From Cupriavidus sp. (lineage in GTDB: Bacteria > Pseudomonadota > Gammaproteobacteria > Burkholderiales > Burkholderiaceae), in assembly GCA_031181345.1 (NCBI GenBank), contig JAPSLC010000029.1, positions 1-61,526 on the forward strand: a stretch of 61,526 nt of DNA. The letters run 5' to 3'. The position numbers and the translations under genes were made by a program. Positions 8,551-17,617 of the stretch are shown in pieces. The notes beneath the pieces were generated by a model. The model saw only the letters and a list, made by a program, of their open reading frames with translations, was not told the origin of the DNA and did no database searches. Numbering within the stretch: the first letter of the stretch is position 1; the number at the start of each line of letters is the position of its first letter.

Positions 8551-9573
8551 ATGAAAATTGCCGTTCTCGACGACTACCAGGATGCCGTGCGCAAGCTGGC
8601 CTGCTTCCAGCTGCTGCAGGGGCATGACGTCAAGGTGTTCAACAACACCGTCAAGGGCGTGGGCCAGCTGGCGGCGCGCCTGTCCGATGTCGAAGCCGTG
8701 GTGCTGATCCGCGAGCGCACCCGCGTCACGCGCCAGCTGCTTGAGAAGCTGCCCAAGCTCAAGATCATCAGCCAGACCGGACGGGTCGGCGGCGCGGGCA
8801 GCCATATCGACGTCGACGCCTGCACCGACCGCGGCGTGGTGGTGCTCGAAGGCGTCGGTTCGCCGGTGGCGCCGGCCGAGCTGACCTGGGCGCTGATCAT
8901 GGCGGCGCAGCGGCGGATCCCGCAGTACGTCGCCAGCCTGAAGCACGGCGCCTGGCAGCAGTCGGGTCTGAAATCGACCACGATGCCGCCCAATTTCGGC
9001 CTCGGCCAGGTACTGAAGGGGCAGACGCTCGGCATCTGGGGCTACGGCAAGATCGGCCGCCTGGTGGCCGGCTATGGCCGCGCCTTCGGCATGAACGTGC
9101 TGGTCTGGGGCCGCGAGGCCTCGCAGACGGCCGCGCGCGAGGACGGCTTCGCGGTGGCCGAATCGAAGGCGCAGCTGTTCGCCGACAGCGACGTGCTGTC
9201 GCTGCTGCTGCGGCTGAACGACGAGACGCGCCATATCGTCAAGCTGGCCGACCTGACCTCGATGAAGCCGACCGCGCTGTTCGTCAACACCAGCCGCGCC
9301 GAGCTGGTCGAGGAAAACGCGCTGGTGGCGGCGCTGAACCGCGGCCGGCCGGGCATGGCGGCGGTCGACGTGTTCGAGTCCGAGCCGATCCTGCAGGGCC
9401 ACGCGCTGCTGCGGATGGAGAACTGCATCTGCACGCCGCATCTGGGCTACGTCGAGCGCGACAGCTACGAGCTGTACTTCCGCACCGCGTTCCAGAACAT
9501 CCTCGACGTGCTGTCCGGCGAGCACGCCAGCGTCGTCAATCCCAAGGCGCTGACGCCCGCGCTGGCGCGCTGA
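8551..9573 (+). CDS. D-isomer-specific 2-hydroxyacid dehydrogenase family protein
   Basis: A 340-residue NAD(P)-dependent oxidoreductase that interconverts a D-2-hydroxyacid and a 2-ketoacid; the substrate cannot be told from sequence. The nucleotide-binding Rossmann motif GIWGYGKIG is near residue 158. The catalytic triad is visible: Arg in VNTSRAELV, Glu in DVFESEP and His in CTPHLGYV. The first residues MKIAVLDDYQDAV match the family's usual start. A long in-frame extension upstream is low-complexity (Gly-Pro-Gln repeats from the tandem repeat) and was rejected. No operon partner; the next gene is 130 bp downstream. Confidence 0.88.
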   Translation: MKIAVLDDYQDAVRKLACFQLLQGHDVKVFNNTVKGVGQLAARLSDVEAVVLIRERTRVTRQLLEKLPKLKIISQTGRVGGAGSHIDVDACTDRGVVVLEGVGSPVAPAELTWALIMAAQRRIPQYVASLKHGAWQQSGLKSTTMPPNFGLGQVLKGQTLGIWGYGKIGRLVAGYGRAFGMNVLVWGREASQTAAREDGFAVAESKAQLFADSDVLSLLLRLNDETRHIVKLADLTSMKPTALFVNTSRAELVEENALVAALNRGRPGMAAVDVFESEPILQGHALLRMENCICTPHLGYVERDSYELYFRTAFQNILDVLSGEHASVVNPKALTPALAR

Positions 9574-9703
9574 GGGGCCGCCCGCAGCCTCGGCCGAGGG
9601 GGTTCCCCGGCCGCGGCGGCGGCCGACCCCATCGGCGCAAAACCGCTACACTGCCGGGATTCTCGGGCGGCCCCCCGCCGCCATCTCCCCTCGCGTTCCC
9701 ATC

Positions 9704-10876
9704 ATGGATCCCAGGCTTCTGACGCTTTGCGTCGGCAATTTCGTCATCGGCACCGGCGCGATGATCGTCACCGGCATGCTGAACGACATCGCCGGCGATT
9801 TCCATTTGAGCGCCGCCACCGCCGGCCAGCTGGTCTCGGCCTTTGCGCTGGCCTGCTGCGTCGGCGCGCCGCTGTTCGCCACGCTGGGTTCGCGTATCGA
9901 CCGCCGGCTGCTGCTGGTCGGCGCCCTCGGGCTCTATGGCGTGCTGCATCTGGCCTCGGCGCTGGCGCCGAACTTCGGCGCGCTGGTGGTGCTGCGTTTC
10001 GTCACGGCGATCGGGGCCGCCATCTATACCCCGCAGGCCGCCGCCACGCTGCCGCTGCTGGTCGATGCGAAGCTGCGCGGCCGGGCCATCAGCTTCGTCT
10101 TTCTCGGCTGGAGCGTGGCCAGCGTGGTCGGCGTGCCGATGGGCACCTGGATCAGCACCACGCTGGGCTGGCGCGTCAGCATGGGCGTGGTCGGCGTGAT
10201 GGCGCTGGGCGTGGCGATCGCCCTGTGGCGGGTGCTGCCGCGCGGGCTGATGGTGGCGCCGGTGGGCCGCGCGGCCTGGGGCGCGGTGCTGCGCCATACG
10301 CCGCTGCTGATGGTGGTCGGCGTGACGATGGTGTCGTCGGCCGGCATGTTCACGATGTTCACCTATATCGCGCCGATGCTGCGCGACGTCCATGGCGTCA
10401 GCGGCGGCGCGCTGAGCCTGATGTTCCTGGCCTATGGCGCCTGCGGCGTGCTCGGCAACGTGGTGGCGGCCGCGCGCATGGACCGCGCCACGCCGGCCCG
10501 GGTGGTTCACGTCGCGCTGGGCACCTCGCTGGCCGCGATGCTGCTGTGGCCGCTGACCGGCCTCGGCCCGATTGCGCTGGTGCTGATCTTCATGCTGTGG
10601 GGCATCGGCGGCTTCGCCACCAACAGCGCGCAGCAGGCACGGCTCGTGGCGCTGGCGCCCGAGCGGGCGGCGGTGTCGATCTCGCTCAATTCCTCGTCGA
10701 TCTATCTGGGCCAGGCGATCGGCGCGATGGTCGGCGCGGCGATCTACGCCACCGCCGGCGCGCAGGCGCTGCACTGGGGCGCGGCCGCACTGATGCTCGG
10801 CGCCCTGCTGCTGTCAGGGCGCGCCCGCGCCCTCGGTTGCCGCTGGCTGCGCCGGCAGGCGCCGCAGCAAGCCTGA
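9704..10876 (+). CDS. MFS transporter, DHA1 family
   Basis: A 390-residue major-facilitator permease with about 12 hydrophobic helices. It resembles the 12-helix DHA1 drug/sugar exporters (AraJ/YdhP-type): G-x-x-I-D-R-R-L-L-L after helix 2 is the motif A region, and V-V-G-V-P-M-G-T-W-I in helix 5 resembles the proton-antiporter motif C. Substrate cannot be predicted. The only supported start is the ATG opening MDPRLLTLCVGNF; no strong ribosome site is seen. It stands alone, with 255 bp before the RND operon. Confidence 0.85.
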   Translation: MDPRLLTLCVGNFVIGTGAMIVTGMLNDIAGDFHLSAATAGQLVSAFALACCVGAPLFATLGSRIDRRLLLVGALGLYGVLHLASALAPNFGALVVLRFVTAIGAAIYTPQAAATLPLLVDAKLRGRAISFVFLGWSVASVVGVPMGTWISTTLGWRVSMGVVGVMALGVAIALWRVLPRGLMVAPVGRAAWGAVLRHTPLLMVVGVTMVSSAGMFTMFTYIAPMLRDVHGVSGGALSLMFLAYGACGVLGNVVAAARMDRATPARVVHVALGTSLAAMLLWPLTGLGPIALVLIFMLWGIGGFATNSAQQARLVALAPERAAVSISLNSSSIYLGQAIGAMVGAAIYATAGAQALHWGAAALMLGALLLSGRARALGCRWLRRQAPQQA

Positions 10877-11131
10877 GCGCGCGGGCCGGCCCGGCAGGCC
10901 CGTTTTCTGCTAATGTTTGATCCCTGATACAAAGACGGCCCCTCCCCTGTAATCGTTTGTAATACGGACGCGTCTGCCAGCGCTTGCCAGATACGGCGCC
11001 ATGGCGGTACCACTGGGGGCGGCCGGCCGCCCACCGGTTCCCAGAAGCCGGCGGTGGTCGTCCGGATGGGCACGGCGACAAACGGGAGCGAACCCGCGCA
11101 ACCACAGCGCGGCGCAGCAGAGGGTCCTCGC

Positions 11132-12349
11132 ATGAAATCGAAGGGTATCGACCAGGCCAAAGGCTTCGTCGAAAGCAACTGGAGCCAGGCCATGGGTACC
11201 GGCAGAAGTCGTGTGTCGCCCTGGCTGGCGCTGGCATTGGTCGTTCTGCTGGCGGGGGCCGGCTGGTACGTCTGGAAGACCTGGTTCGCCGCCAAGCCGC
11301 AGCCGCAGGGGCCGGCGCCGGTGGCGGTGACCACCGCGCTGGCGCGCCAGGGCGACGTGCCGCTGCAGGTCAGCGTCAACGGCAACGTGACGGCGCTGTC
11401 CACCGTCGAGGTCCGCCCGCAGGTCTCCAGCACCGTCCGTACCGTCCATATCCGCGAAGGCCAGACCGTCAAGCCCGGCGATCTGCTGTTCTCGCTCGAC
11501 ACCCGCATGGACGAGGCCAACCTGGCCCGCGCCCGCGCGCAGCTGCTGCGCGACCAGGCCGATCTGGCCGACGCCCGCCGCTCGCTGGCGCGCAGCGAGG
11601 AGCTGGTCGAGCGCAACTTCATCTCGCGCAGCGCGGTCGATACCGCGCGCGCCAAGGTCGATGCGCTGCAGGCCACGGTACGCGCCGACCAGGCCGCGAT
11701 CGAGGCCAGCCGCGTCGCGGTCAGCTACGGCGCGATCCGCGCCACCATCGGCGGGCGCACCGGCGTGATCAACGTCTTCCCCGGTTCGCTGGTCTTGCCG
11801 ACCGCGGCGCAGCCGATGGTGACGATCGCGCAGATCCAGCCGATCGCCGTCACCTTCACGCTGCCCGAGCGCCAGCTCGCCGCGCTGCGCGACGCGCTGC
11901 GCAGCGGCCCGGTGCCGGTCACCGCGCAGCCCAACGACGGCAATCCGGAACCGGTGCAGGGCCGCATCACCTTCGTCGACAACACCGTCGATCCGCAATA
12001 CGGCACCATCCGCGTCAAGGCGCAGTTCGACAACGAGGCCCAGCGCCTGTGGCCGGGCACCTACGCGCGCGTCGAGGCCGTGGTGCAGACGCTGACCGGC
12101 GTGGTGTCGGTGCCGCCGCAGTCGGTGGTGACCGGACCGGAAGGCCGCTTCGTCTATGCGGTGCAGGCCGACGGCAAGGTCCGGGCGATGCCGGTGAAGA
12201 TGCTGGCGGCGACCGCCGCCGCGGCCGTGGTCGAGGGCGTGCCGGCCGGCACGCGCGTGGTGGTCGAGGGCGTGCAGAACCTGCGCCCGGGCAGCGCGGT
12301 GCGCGAGGCCAGCGCCGCCGCCGCTGCTCCGACGCCCGGAAAGCACTGA
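11132..12349 (+). CDS. RND efflux periplasmic adaptor (MdtA-like membrane fusion protein)
   Basis: A 405-residue adaptor linking an inner-membrane RND pump to an outer-membrane channel. One membrane anchor (WLALALVVLLAGAGWYVW, about residues 31-48) is followed by a barrel-sandwich half with VEVRPQVSSTVRTVHIREGQ, a helical hairpin (RAQLLRDQADLADARRSLAR), the second lipoyl half and a beta-barrel with LWPGTYARVEAVV. I chose the ATG at MKSKGIDQ, which has AGAGGG about 6 nt upstream; a 26-residue extension starting with GTG is possible. It is separated from the RND permease gene by only 4 bp. Confidence 0.9.
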   Translation: MKSKGIDQAKGFVESNWSQAMGTGRSRVSPWLALALVVLLAGAGWYVWKTWFAAKPQPQGPAPVAVTTALARQGDVPLQVSVNGNVTALSTVEVRPQVSSTVRTVHIREGQTVKPGDLLFSLDTRMDEANLARARAQLLRDQADLADARRSLARSEELVERNFISRSAVDTARAKVDALQATVRADQAAIEASRVAVSYGAIRATIGGRTGVINVFPGSLVLPTAAQPMVTIAQIQPIAVTFTLPERQLAALRDALRSGPVPVTAQPNDGNPEPVQGRITFVDNTVDPQYGTIRVKAQFDNEAQRLWPGTYARVEAVVQTLTGVVSVPPQSVVTGPEGRFVYAVQADGKVRAMPVKMLAATAAAAVVEGVPAGTRVVVEGVQNLRPGSAVREASAAAAAPTPGKH

Positions 12350-12353
12350 CGCC

Positions 12354-15300
12354 ATGACGCTGTCCGAACTCTGCATCCGCCGGCCCGTGATGACGGTGCT
12401 GCTGGCGATCGCGATCGTCGTCACCGGCATCGTGCTGTACCCGACCATCCCGATCGCCGCGCTGCCCAGTTTCAACTCGCCGGTGATCCAGGTCACCGCG
12501 CGGCTGCCCGGGGCCAGTCCGGAGACGATGGCCGCCTCGGTGGCCACGCCGCTGGAAAAGCAGTTCGCCACGATCCCCGGCGTGTCGGTGATCAGCTCGG
12601 CCAATACGCTCGGCAATTCCAGCATCACGATCGAATTCAACAACGACCGCGACATCGATGCCGCCGCGGTCGACGTGCAATCGGCGCTGTTCCGCGCGCA
12701 GCGCTCGCTGCCGACCGAGATGAACGAGCCGCCGTCGTACCGCAAGGTCAATCCGGCCGACGCGGCGGTGATCCTGCTGGCGATCAATTCGCCGGCGATG
12801 AGCCTGGCCGAGCTGAACGCCTTCGGCGACAACCTGATCGCGCCGACGCTGTCGACGCTGCCCGGCGTCGCGCAGGTGCTGGTCTACGGCCAGAAGCGCT
12901 TCGCGGTGCGGGTGCGCGCGCGTCCCGATGCGCTGGCCGCGCGCGGCATGACGCTGGACGAGCTGGCCGGCGCGATCTCGCGCGCCAACGCCAACACGCC
13001 GGTCGGCACGCTCGACGGCGCGCGCCAGATGCTGACGATCCAGGCCAACCGCCAGCTGGCCGACGCCGACGCCTTTCGCAACATCATCGTCGCCAGCCAG
13101 CCCAACGGCTCGCTGGTGCGGCTCTCGGACGTGGCCGAGGTCGAGGACAGCGTCGAGACGCTGAAGACCGGCAGCTGGCTGAACAACGAGCGCTCGATCG
13201 TGCTGGCGGTGCAGCGCCAGCCCGACGCCAACACGGTGGCCGTGGTCGATGCGATCCGCGCCGCGCTGCCGCGGCTGGTGCAGCAGATGCCGGCCTCGGT
13301 CAACGTCAACGTGGTCAACGACCGTTCGCGCTCGGTGCGCGAGTCGATCCACGACGTGCAGTTCACGCTGGCGCTGACCGCGGCGCTGGTGGTGATGGTG
13401 ATCTTCCTGTTCCTGCGCCGCGCCGCGGCCACGCTGATCCCGACGGTGTCGCTGCCGATCTCGCTGATCGGCACGGTCGCGCTGATGAAGGCGTTCGGCT
13501 ACAGCCTGGACAACGTGTCGCTGCTGGCGATCACGCTGGCGGTCGGCCTGGTGGTCGACGACGCCATCGTGATGCTGGAGAACATCGTCCGCCATATCGA
13601 GGAAGGCATGGCGCCGTTGAAGGCGGCACTGGTCGGCTCGCGCGAGATGGGCTTCACCATCGTGTCGATTTCGGTGTCGCTGGTGGCGGTGTTCATCCCG
13701 ATCTTCTTCATGCCGGGCGTGATCGGCCTGCTGTTCCACGAGTTCGCCGCGGTGGTGTCGCTGGCGATCCTGGTGTCGGCGCTGGTATCGCTGACGCTGA
13801 TCCCGATGCTGTGCGCGCGCTTCCTGTCGGCCGAGAACGTGCCGGTCGACGAATCGCAGCATGCCTATGGCGATGCGCCGCGGCATCCGCCAGCCCACGC
13901 CGCGGCGCCGGCCCAGCGGCAGAGCTTCGGCCTGCGCTCGACGCAGTGGTTCGAGAACCTGTTCGAATACACGCTGCACCGCTATGCGCGCGGGCTCGAC
14001 TGGTGCCTGGCCCATCGCAAGACCGTGCTGGCCGCGGCCGGCATGACCTTCGTGCTGACCGCGGTGCTGTTCGTGCTGATTCCGAAGGGCTTCTTCCCCG
14101 AAGAGGACATCGGCCAGATCCAGGTCAATGCCGACGGCCCGCAGGACATCTCGTTCGACGCGATGTCGACGCTGATGCGCGACGCCGCCGAGCGGATGCG
14201 CGCCAACCCGGCGGTCAAGAGCATCGTGGTGGCGATCGGCGGCGGTCCGTCGCCGGCGATCAATACCGGCCGCATGTTCATCGAGCTGAAGCCCGGCGGC
14301 GAGCGGCCCAAGATGGCGCAGGTGGTCGAGTCGCTGCGCCGGGACGTGGCGGGGATTCCGGGGCTCAACGTCTATTTCCGTCCGGTGCAGAACCTGCAGC
14401 TGGGGGGGCGCGTCAGCAAGGCGCGCTATCAATACACGCTGCAGAGCGTGCAGTCGGGCAATCTGCAGACGGCCGCCGACAAGCTGATGGCACGCATGCG
14501 CGCCGACCCGCTGTTCCGCGACGTCACCAGCGATTCGCAGCAGGCCGGCCTGGAAGCGCAGCTGGCGATCGACCGCGACAAGGCCAACTCGCTCGGCGTG
14601 CAGATGCAGGACGTGCGCACCGCGCTCTATACCGCGTTCGGCGAGCGCCAGGTGTCGACGATCTATACCTCGATCGACAGCTACTACGTGATCCTGCAGG
14701 CCGCGGATGTCGACCGCGTCGACGAGACCGCGTTCTCGAAGATCTATGTGCGCAGCACCAGCGGCACGCTGGTGCCGCTGTCGGCGTTTGCCACCACCGA
14801 GCGCCGCGTCGGTCCGATCGCGGTCAATCACCAGGGCCAGCTGCCGTCGGTCACGGTGTCGTTCAACCTGGCGCCGGGGGCGGCGCTTGGCGACGCGTCG
14901 GCGCGCATCGACCGCTTCAACCAGGAAACCGCGATGCCGCAGGAGATCTTCACCAGCTGGGGCGGCGATGCGGCGGTGTTCCAGTCGTCGCAGGCGACGC
15001 AGGTGATCCTGCTGATCGCGGCGATCGCGGTCATCTACGTGCTGCTGGGCGTGCTGTACGAGAGCTATATCCACCCGCTGACAATCCTGGCGGGCCTGCC
15101 GTCGGCGGCGGTCGGCGCGCTGCTGACGCTGTTCCTGTTCCGCGTCGAGCTGTCGCTGATCGCGATCATCGGCGTGCTGATGCTGATCGGCATCGTCAAG
15201 AAGAACGCCATCATGATGATCGATTTCGCGCTGGCCGCGCAGCGCGAGCAGGGCATGCCGCCGGCCAGGGCGATCCGCCAGGCCTGCCTGCTGCGCTTCC

Positions 15301-15557
15301 GTCCGATCATGATGACCACGCTGGCCGCCATCATGGGCGCGCTGCCGATCGCGCTCGGCCTGGGCGCCGGCGCGGAGTTGCGCCAGCCGCTGGGCCTGGC
15401 CGTGGTCGGCGGGCTGCTGTTCTCGCAGGTCATCACGCTGTTCATCACGCCGGTGATCTACCTCGCGCTGGATCGCTTCTCCGGCAGCGGCCCGCTGGAG
15501 ATCGATGCGGACGGCAATCGCGTGCCCGCGACGGTGGGAGCGGATGCGGGCCATTGA
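12354..15557 (+). CDS. RND efflux transporter permease (HAE1 family, MdtB/MdtC-like)
   Basis: A 1067-residue, 12-helix proton-driven drug efflux pump. Helix 4 carries the paired Asp of the proton relay in LVVDDAIVMLENIVRHIE, the signature of the MdtB/MdtC/MuxB branch. The duplicated topology with two large periplasmic loops and F-F-P-E-E-D-I-G at the start of the second half is intact. Only one permease is present, whereas MdtABC-type systems often have two, and there is no outer-membrane factor gene beside it, so it must borrow one, possibly the OprM-like gene near 34.6 kb. It follows the adaptor directly. Confidence 0.93.
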   Translation: MTLSELCIRRPVMTVLLAIAIVVTGIVLYPTIPIAALPSFNSPVIQVTARLPGASPETMAASVATPLEKQFATIPGVSVISSANTLGNSSITIEFNNDRDIDAAAVDVQSALFRAQRSLPTEMNEPPSYRKVNPADAAVILLAINSPAMSLAELNAFGDNLIAPTLSTLPGVAQVLVYGQKRFAVRVRARPDALAARGMTLDELAGAISRANANTPVGTLDGARQMLTIQANRQLADADAFRNIIVASQPNGSLVRLSDVAEVEDSVETLKTGSWLNNERSIVLAVQRQPDANTVAVVDAIRAALPRLVQQMPASVNVNVVNDRSRSVRESIHDVQFTLALTAALVVMVIFLFLRRAAATLIPTVSLPISLIGTVALMKAFGYSLDNVSLLAITLAVGLVVDDAIVMLENIVRHIEEGMAPLKAALVGSREMGFTIVSISVSLVAVFIPIFFMPGVIGLLFHEFAAVVSLAILVSALVSLTLIPMLCARFLSAENVPVDESQHAYGDAPRHPPAHAAAPAQRQSFGLRSTQWFENLFEYTLHRYARGLDWCLAHRKTVLAAAGMTFVLTAVLFVLIPKGFFPEEDIGQIQVNADGPQDISFDAMSTLMRDAAERMRANPAVKSIVVAIGGGPSPAINTGRMFIELKPGGERPKMAQVVESLRRDVAGIPGLNVYFRPVQNLQLGGRVSKARYQYTLQSVQSGNLQTAADKLMARMRADPLFRDVTSDSQQAGLEAQLAIDRDKANSLGVQMQDVRTALYTAFGERQVSTIYTSIDSYYVILQAADVDRVDETAFSKIYVRSTSGTLVPLSAFATTERRVGPIAVNHQGQLPSVTVSFNLAPGAALGDASARIDRFNQETAMPQEIFTSWGGDAAVFQSSQATQVILLIAAIAVIYVLLGVLYESYIHPLTILAGLPSAAVGALLTLFLFRVELSLIAIIGVLMLIGIVKKNAIMMIDFALAAQREQGMPPARAIRQACLLRFRPIMMTTLAAIMGALPIALGLGAGAELRQPLGLAVVGGLLFSQVITLFITPVIYLALDRFSGSGPLEIDADGNRVPATVGADAGH

Positions 15558-16416
15558 GCGCGGATCGGTCCGCGGCGCGCAGATCGCTTCAACGCGCGCG
15601 ATGGCCGCGATGACCGCGGCGCTGGCCCTGCTTGCCGGCTGCGCCACGGCGCCCGCCCATCCGGATGGCAATGTCCGACAGTTGGCAGCCTATCGCTACG
15701 TGCTGCTCGGCGAGGTCCACGACAACGCCGAAGGGCATCGGCGCCGGCTGGCCTCGCTGACCGAGGCGATCGACGCGGGCTGGCGCCCCGCCATTGCGAT
15801 GGAGCAATTCGATCGCGAGCGGCAAGCGGATCTCGACCGGGCGCGCCGCGAGCGCCCCGGCGATGTCGACCATCTGATTGCGCAGGCCGGCGCCGCCGGA
15901 TGGGACTGGTCGCTGTACCGGCCGATCGTCGCGCTGGCGTTGCGCCACGATTTGCCGCTGATTGCCGCCAACCTGTCGCGCGACGATGCGCGCGGCGTGA
16001 TGCGGGGCGGCGCGGTGTTCAGCGCGGCCGAGCGCGAGCGGCTCGGGCTGGCCCGGCCGCTGCCGGCCGATCTTGCCGCCGCGCAGACGGCCGTGCTCGA
16101 CGACGGTCATTGCGGCCATTTCCCGCGCGCGATGTTGCCCGGCATGCTGCAGGCGCAGGCGGCGCGCGATGCCGTGATGGCGGCCGCACTGAAGGCGCAC
16201 GCCGCGCACGGCGTGGTGCTGCTGGCCGGCAACGGCCATGTGCGCGAGGACATCGGCGTGCCGCGCTGGCTCGGCGCGAAGCCGGCCGAGGTGCTGACGG
16301 TCGCGTATCTGGAAGCGGCGGCGCCGGACGAGGCGGGCGCCTACGACCACGTGGTGCTGGTGCCGCCGATGCAGCGGTCCGATCCCTGCAGCGGGGCGCG
16401 CCCGATCCCGCGCTGA
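15544..16416 (+). CDS. ChaN family lipoprotein
   Basis: A protein of about 290 residues of the ChaN/haem-binding uptake family (Tiki-like fold). A lipoprotein signal with lipobox LLAGC ends near residue 33 and predicts outer-membrane lipidation. The core shows YVLLGEVHDNAEGHR, IAMEQFDRERQ and VVLLAGNGHVREDIGVPRWL, the conserved Glu/His blocks. In Campylobacter ChaN binds haem. Its start (ATG after GGTGGGAG) overlaps the end of the RND permease gene by 14 bp, so it is probably translated from the same message. An internal ATG at 15601 would leave almost no positively charged n-region, so the upstream start is preferred. Confidence 0.8.
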   Translation: MRAIERGSVRGAQIASTRAMAAMTAALALLAGCATAPAHPDGNVRQLAAYRYVLLGEVHDNAEGHRRRLASLTEAIDAGWRPAIAMEQFDRERQADLDRARRERPGDVDHLIAQAGAAGWDWSLYRPIVALALRHDLPLIAANLSRDDARGVMRGGAVFSAAERERLGLARPLPADLAAAQTAVLDDGHCGHFPRAMLPGMLQAQAARDAVMAAALKAHAAHGVVLLAGNGHVREDIGVPRWLGAKPAEVLTVAYLEAAAPDEAGAYDHVVLVPPMQRSDPCSGARPIPR

Positions 16417-16430
16417 GCGCGCGCGCCTCT

Positions 16431-16490
16431 GCCCTGGTCGTCGCCCTGGTCCGCGCCCTGGTCCGCGCCCTAGTCGTCGCCCTGGTCCTG
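16431..16490. repeat. 12-bp tandem repeat, five copies, containing the soxR stop codon
   Basis: Five adjacent 12-bp units of consensus GCCCTGGTC(C/G)(G/T)C lie between the ends of the convergent chaN-like and soxR genes. Units 2 and 3 are identical. Unit 4 has CCCTAG in place of CCCTGG; on the minus strand this change makes the TAG stop of soxR (16470-16472), and unit 5 encodes part of the last residues of SoxR. Period is four codons, so copies keep the soxR frame. Confidence 0.85.
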
Positions 16491-17000
16491 ACGGCCGCGC
16501 GGGCCGCCGCCCATCAAATAAGGCCATGGCCCCTGCCCCGCCAGCGTATCGCCCGGATTGCGCAGCGGGCATTCTTTCAGCGACAGGCAACCGCAGCCGA
16601 TGCAGCTGTCGAGCTGATCGCGCAGCTGCGTCAGCGTGCGGATGCGCTCGTCGAGGTCTTCGCGCCACGCCGCCGACAGCCGGCGCCAGTCCGCCACCGT
16701 TGGCGCGCGCCCTTCAGGCAGCTGCGCCATCGCCTCGGCGATCGAAGCCAGCGGCAATCCCATGCGCTGCGCCACGCGGATCACCGCCAGCTGGCGCAGC
16801 ACCGCGCGCGCATAGCGCCGCTGATTGCCGGCGCTGCGCGTACTGCGGATCAAGCCCTTGGACTCGTAGAAATGCAGCGCCGACACGGCCAGTCCGGTGC
16901 GGGCCGCGACCTCGCCGACCGACAGCAGGTCGGCGGCCTTGGGGCCGCGTTGGCGTGGCGGCCGTTGGATCGGTTGGTCGTTGGCGGGCTGGCGCGGCAT
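16470..17000 (-). CDS. soxR: Redox-sensitive transcriptional activator SoxR
   Basis: A 176-residue MerR-family regulator that activates genes when its [2Fe-2S] cluster is oxidised by redox-cycling compounds. The N-terminal MerR helix-turn-helix reads LLSVGEVAARTGLAVSALHF and YESKGLIRSTRSAGNQRRY. The cluster ligands are visible in CIGCGCLSLKEC (C-x2-C-x-C-x5-C). About 20 extra residues precede the usual SoxR start. The last few residues (DQGDD) are encoded by a tandem repeat, making the tail unusual. It is divergent from a RidA-family gene with a near-perfect SoxR box between them. Confidence 0.95.
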   Translation of the reverse strand: MPRQPANDQPIQRPPRQRGPKAADLLSVGEVAARTGLAVSALHFYESKGLIRSTRSAGNQRRYARAVLRQLAVIRVAQRMGLPLASIAEAMAQLPEGRAPTVADWRRLSAAWREDLDERIRTLTQLRDQLDSCIGCGCLSLKECPLRNPGDTLAGQGPWPYLMGGGPRGRQDQGDD

Positions 17001-17055
17001 GGCGGGATTCGGTCGATTCTTCGCAGCGAAAGACCCAATGCTAGCAGGGTCACCG

Positions 17056-17086
17056 TTGACCTCAGGTTAACTTGAGGTTCGATACT
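17056..17086 (+). promoter_or_regulatory. SoxR box in a 19-bp-spaced promoter
   Basis: The operator CCTCAGGTTAACTTGAGG (17060-17077) differs at one position from the E. coli soxS SoxR box. It is embedded between a -35 TTGACC (17056-17061) and a -10 GATACT (17081-17086) spaced by 19 bp, the long spacer typical of MerR-family activated promoters. Orientation drives the RidA-family gene, not soxR. Confidence 0.93.
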
Positions 17087-17148
17087 GGCGCGGTTCTTCG
17101 GCATCCCGCCCTGACATGTCCTTCGCGATCTTCTTCCGAACCTCCGCC

Positions 17149-17577
17149 ATGATCGAATCCCGCCGCCCCGCCTGCAGCCTGCACTTCGTCAATCCGCACG
17201 GTTTGTACGACCCCAGCCCCAATGCCTACTCCCATGTCGCGGTCGCCACCGCGCCGGCCCGCATCGTGTTCGCCAGCGGCCAGGGCGGCGAAGACCAGCA
17301 CGGCCGGCTGGCGCCCGACTTTCCCAGCCAGGTGCGGCAGGCGTTCGAGAATCTCGAGATCGCGCTGTATGCGGGCGGCGCGGAGTTGCGCGACGTGGCC
17401 AAGCTGACGGTGCTGATCGTCGACCATTCGCTCGAACGCCTGCAGGAGTTCGGCGCCGAACTGCGCCGCATGTGGGGCACGCTGCCGCCGCCCGCGTGCA
17501 CGCTGATTCCGGTATCGCGGCTGGCGCTCGACGGCATGCTGTTCGAGATCGAGGCCACCGCGGTGGTGGCGCGCTAG
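17149..17577 (+). CDS. RidA family protein (YjgF/UK114), SoxR-controlled
   Basis: A protein of about 142 residues of the RidA/YjgF superfamily, which form trimers; the archetype hydrolyses reactive enamines and imines. Visible features are S-H-V-A-V-A, RIVFASGQGGEDQHGRLAPD, QVRQAFENLEIALYAGGAEL and ACTLIPVSRLALDGMLFEIE. The Arg in V-S-R near residue 124 matches the catalytic Arg position of RidA. Two ATGs fit (17116 and 17149); neither has a ribosome site, and the downstream one gives the family's normal length. It is driven by the SoxR-box promoter, implying a role in redox or redox-cycler stress. It converges on the glutathione reductase gene. Confidence 0.85.
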   Translation: MIESRRPACSLHFVNPHGLYDPSPNAYSHVAVATAPARIVFASGQGGEDQHGRLAPDFPSQVRQAFENLEIALYAGGAELRDVAKLTVLIVDHSLERLQEFGAELRRMWGTLPPPACTLIPVSRLALDGMLFEIEATAVVAR

Positions 17578-17617
17578 GCGCGGTCGCGGCGCACTGCTTG
17601 CCGGCGACCGCGGCGGC

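Noticed and set aside
12015..15671. A 1218-codon antisense frame over the MdtB-like permease
   Set aside because: Same cause: GC-rich third positions remove stops on the opposite strand. Composition is not protein-like and the sense product is intact.
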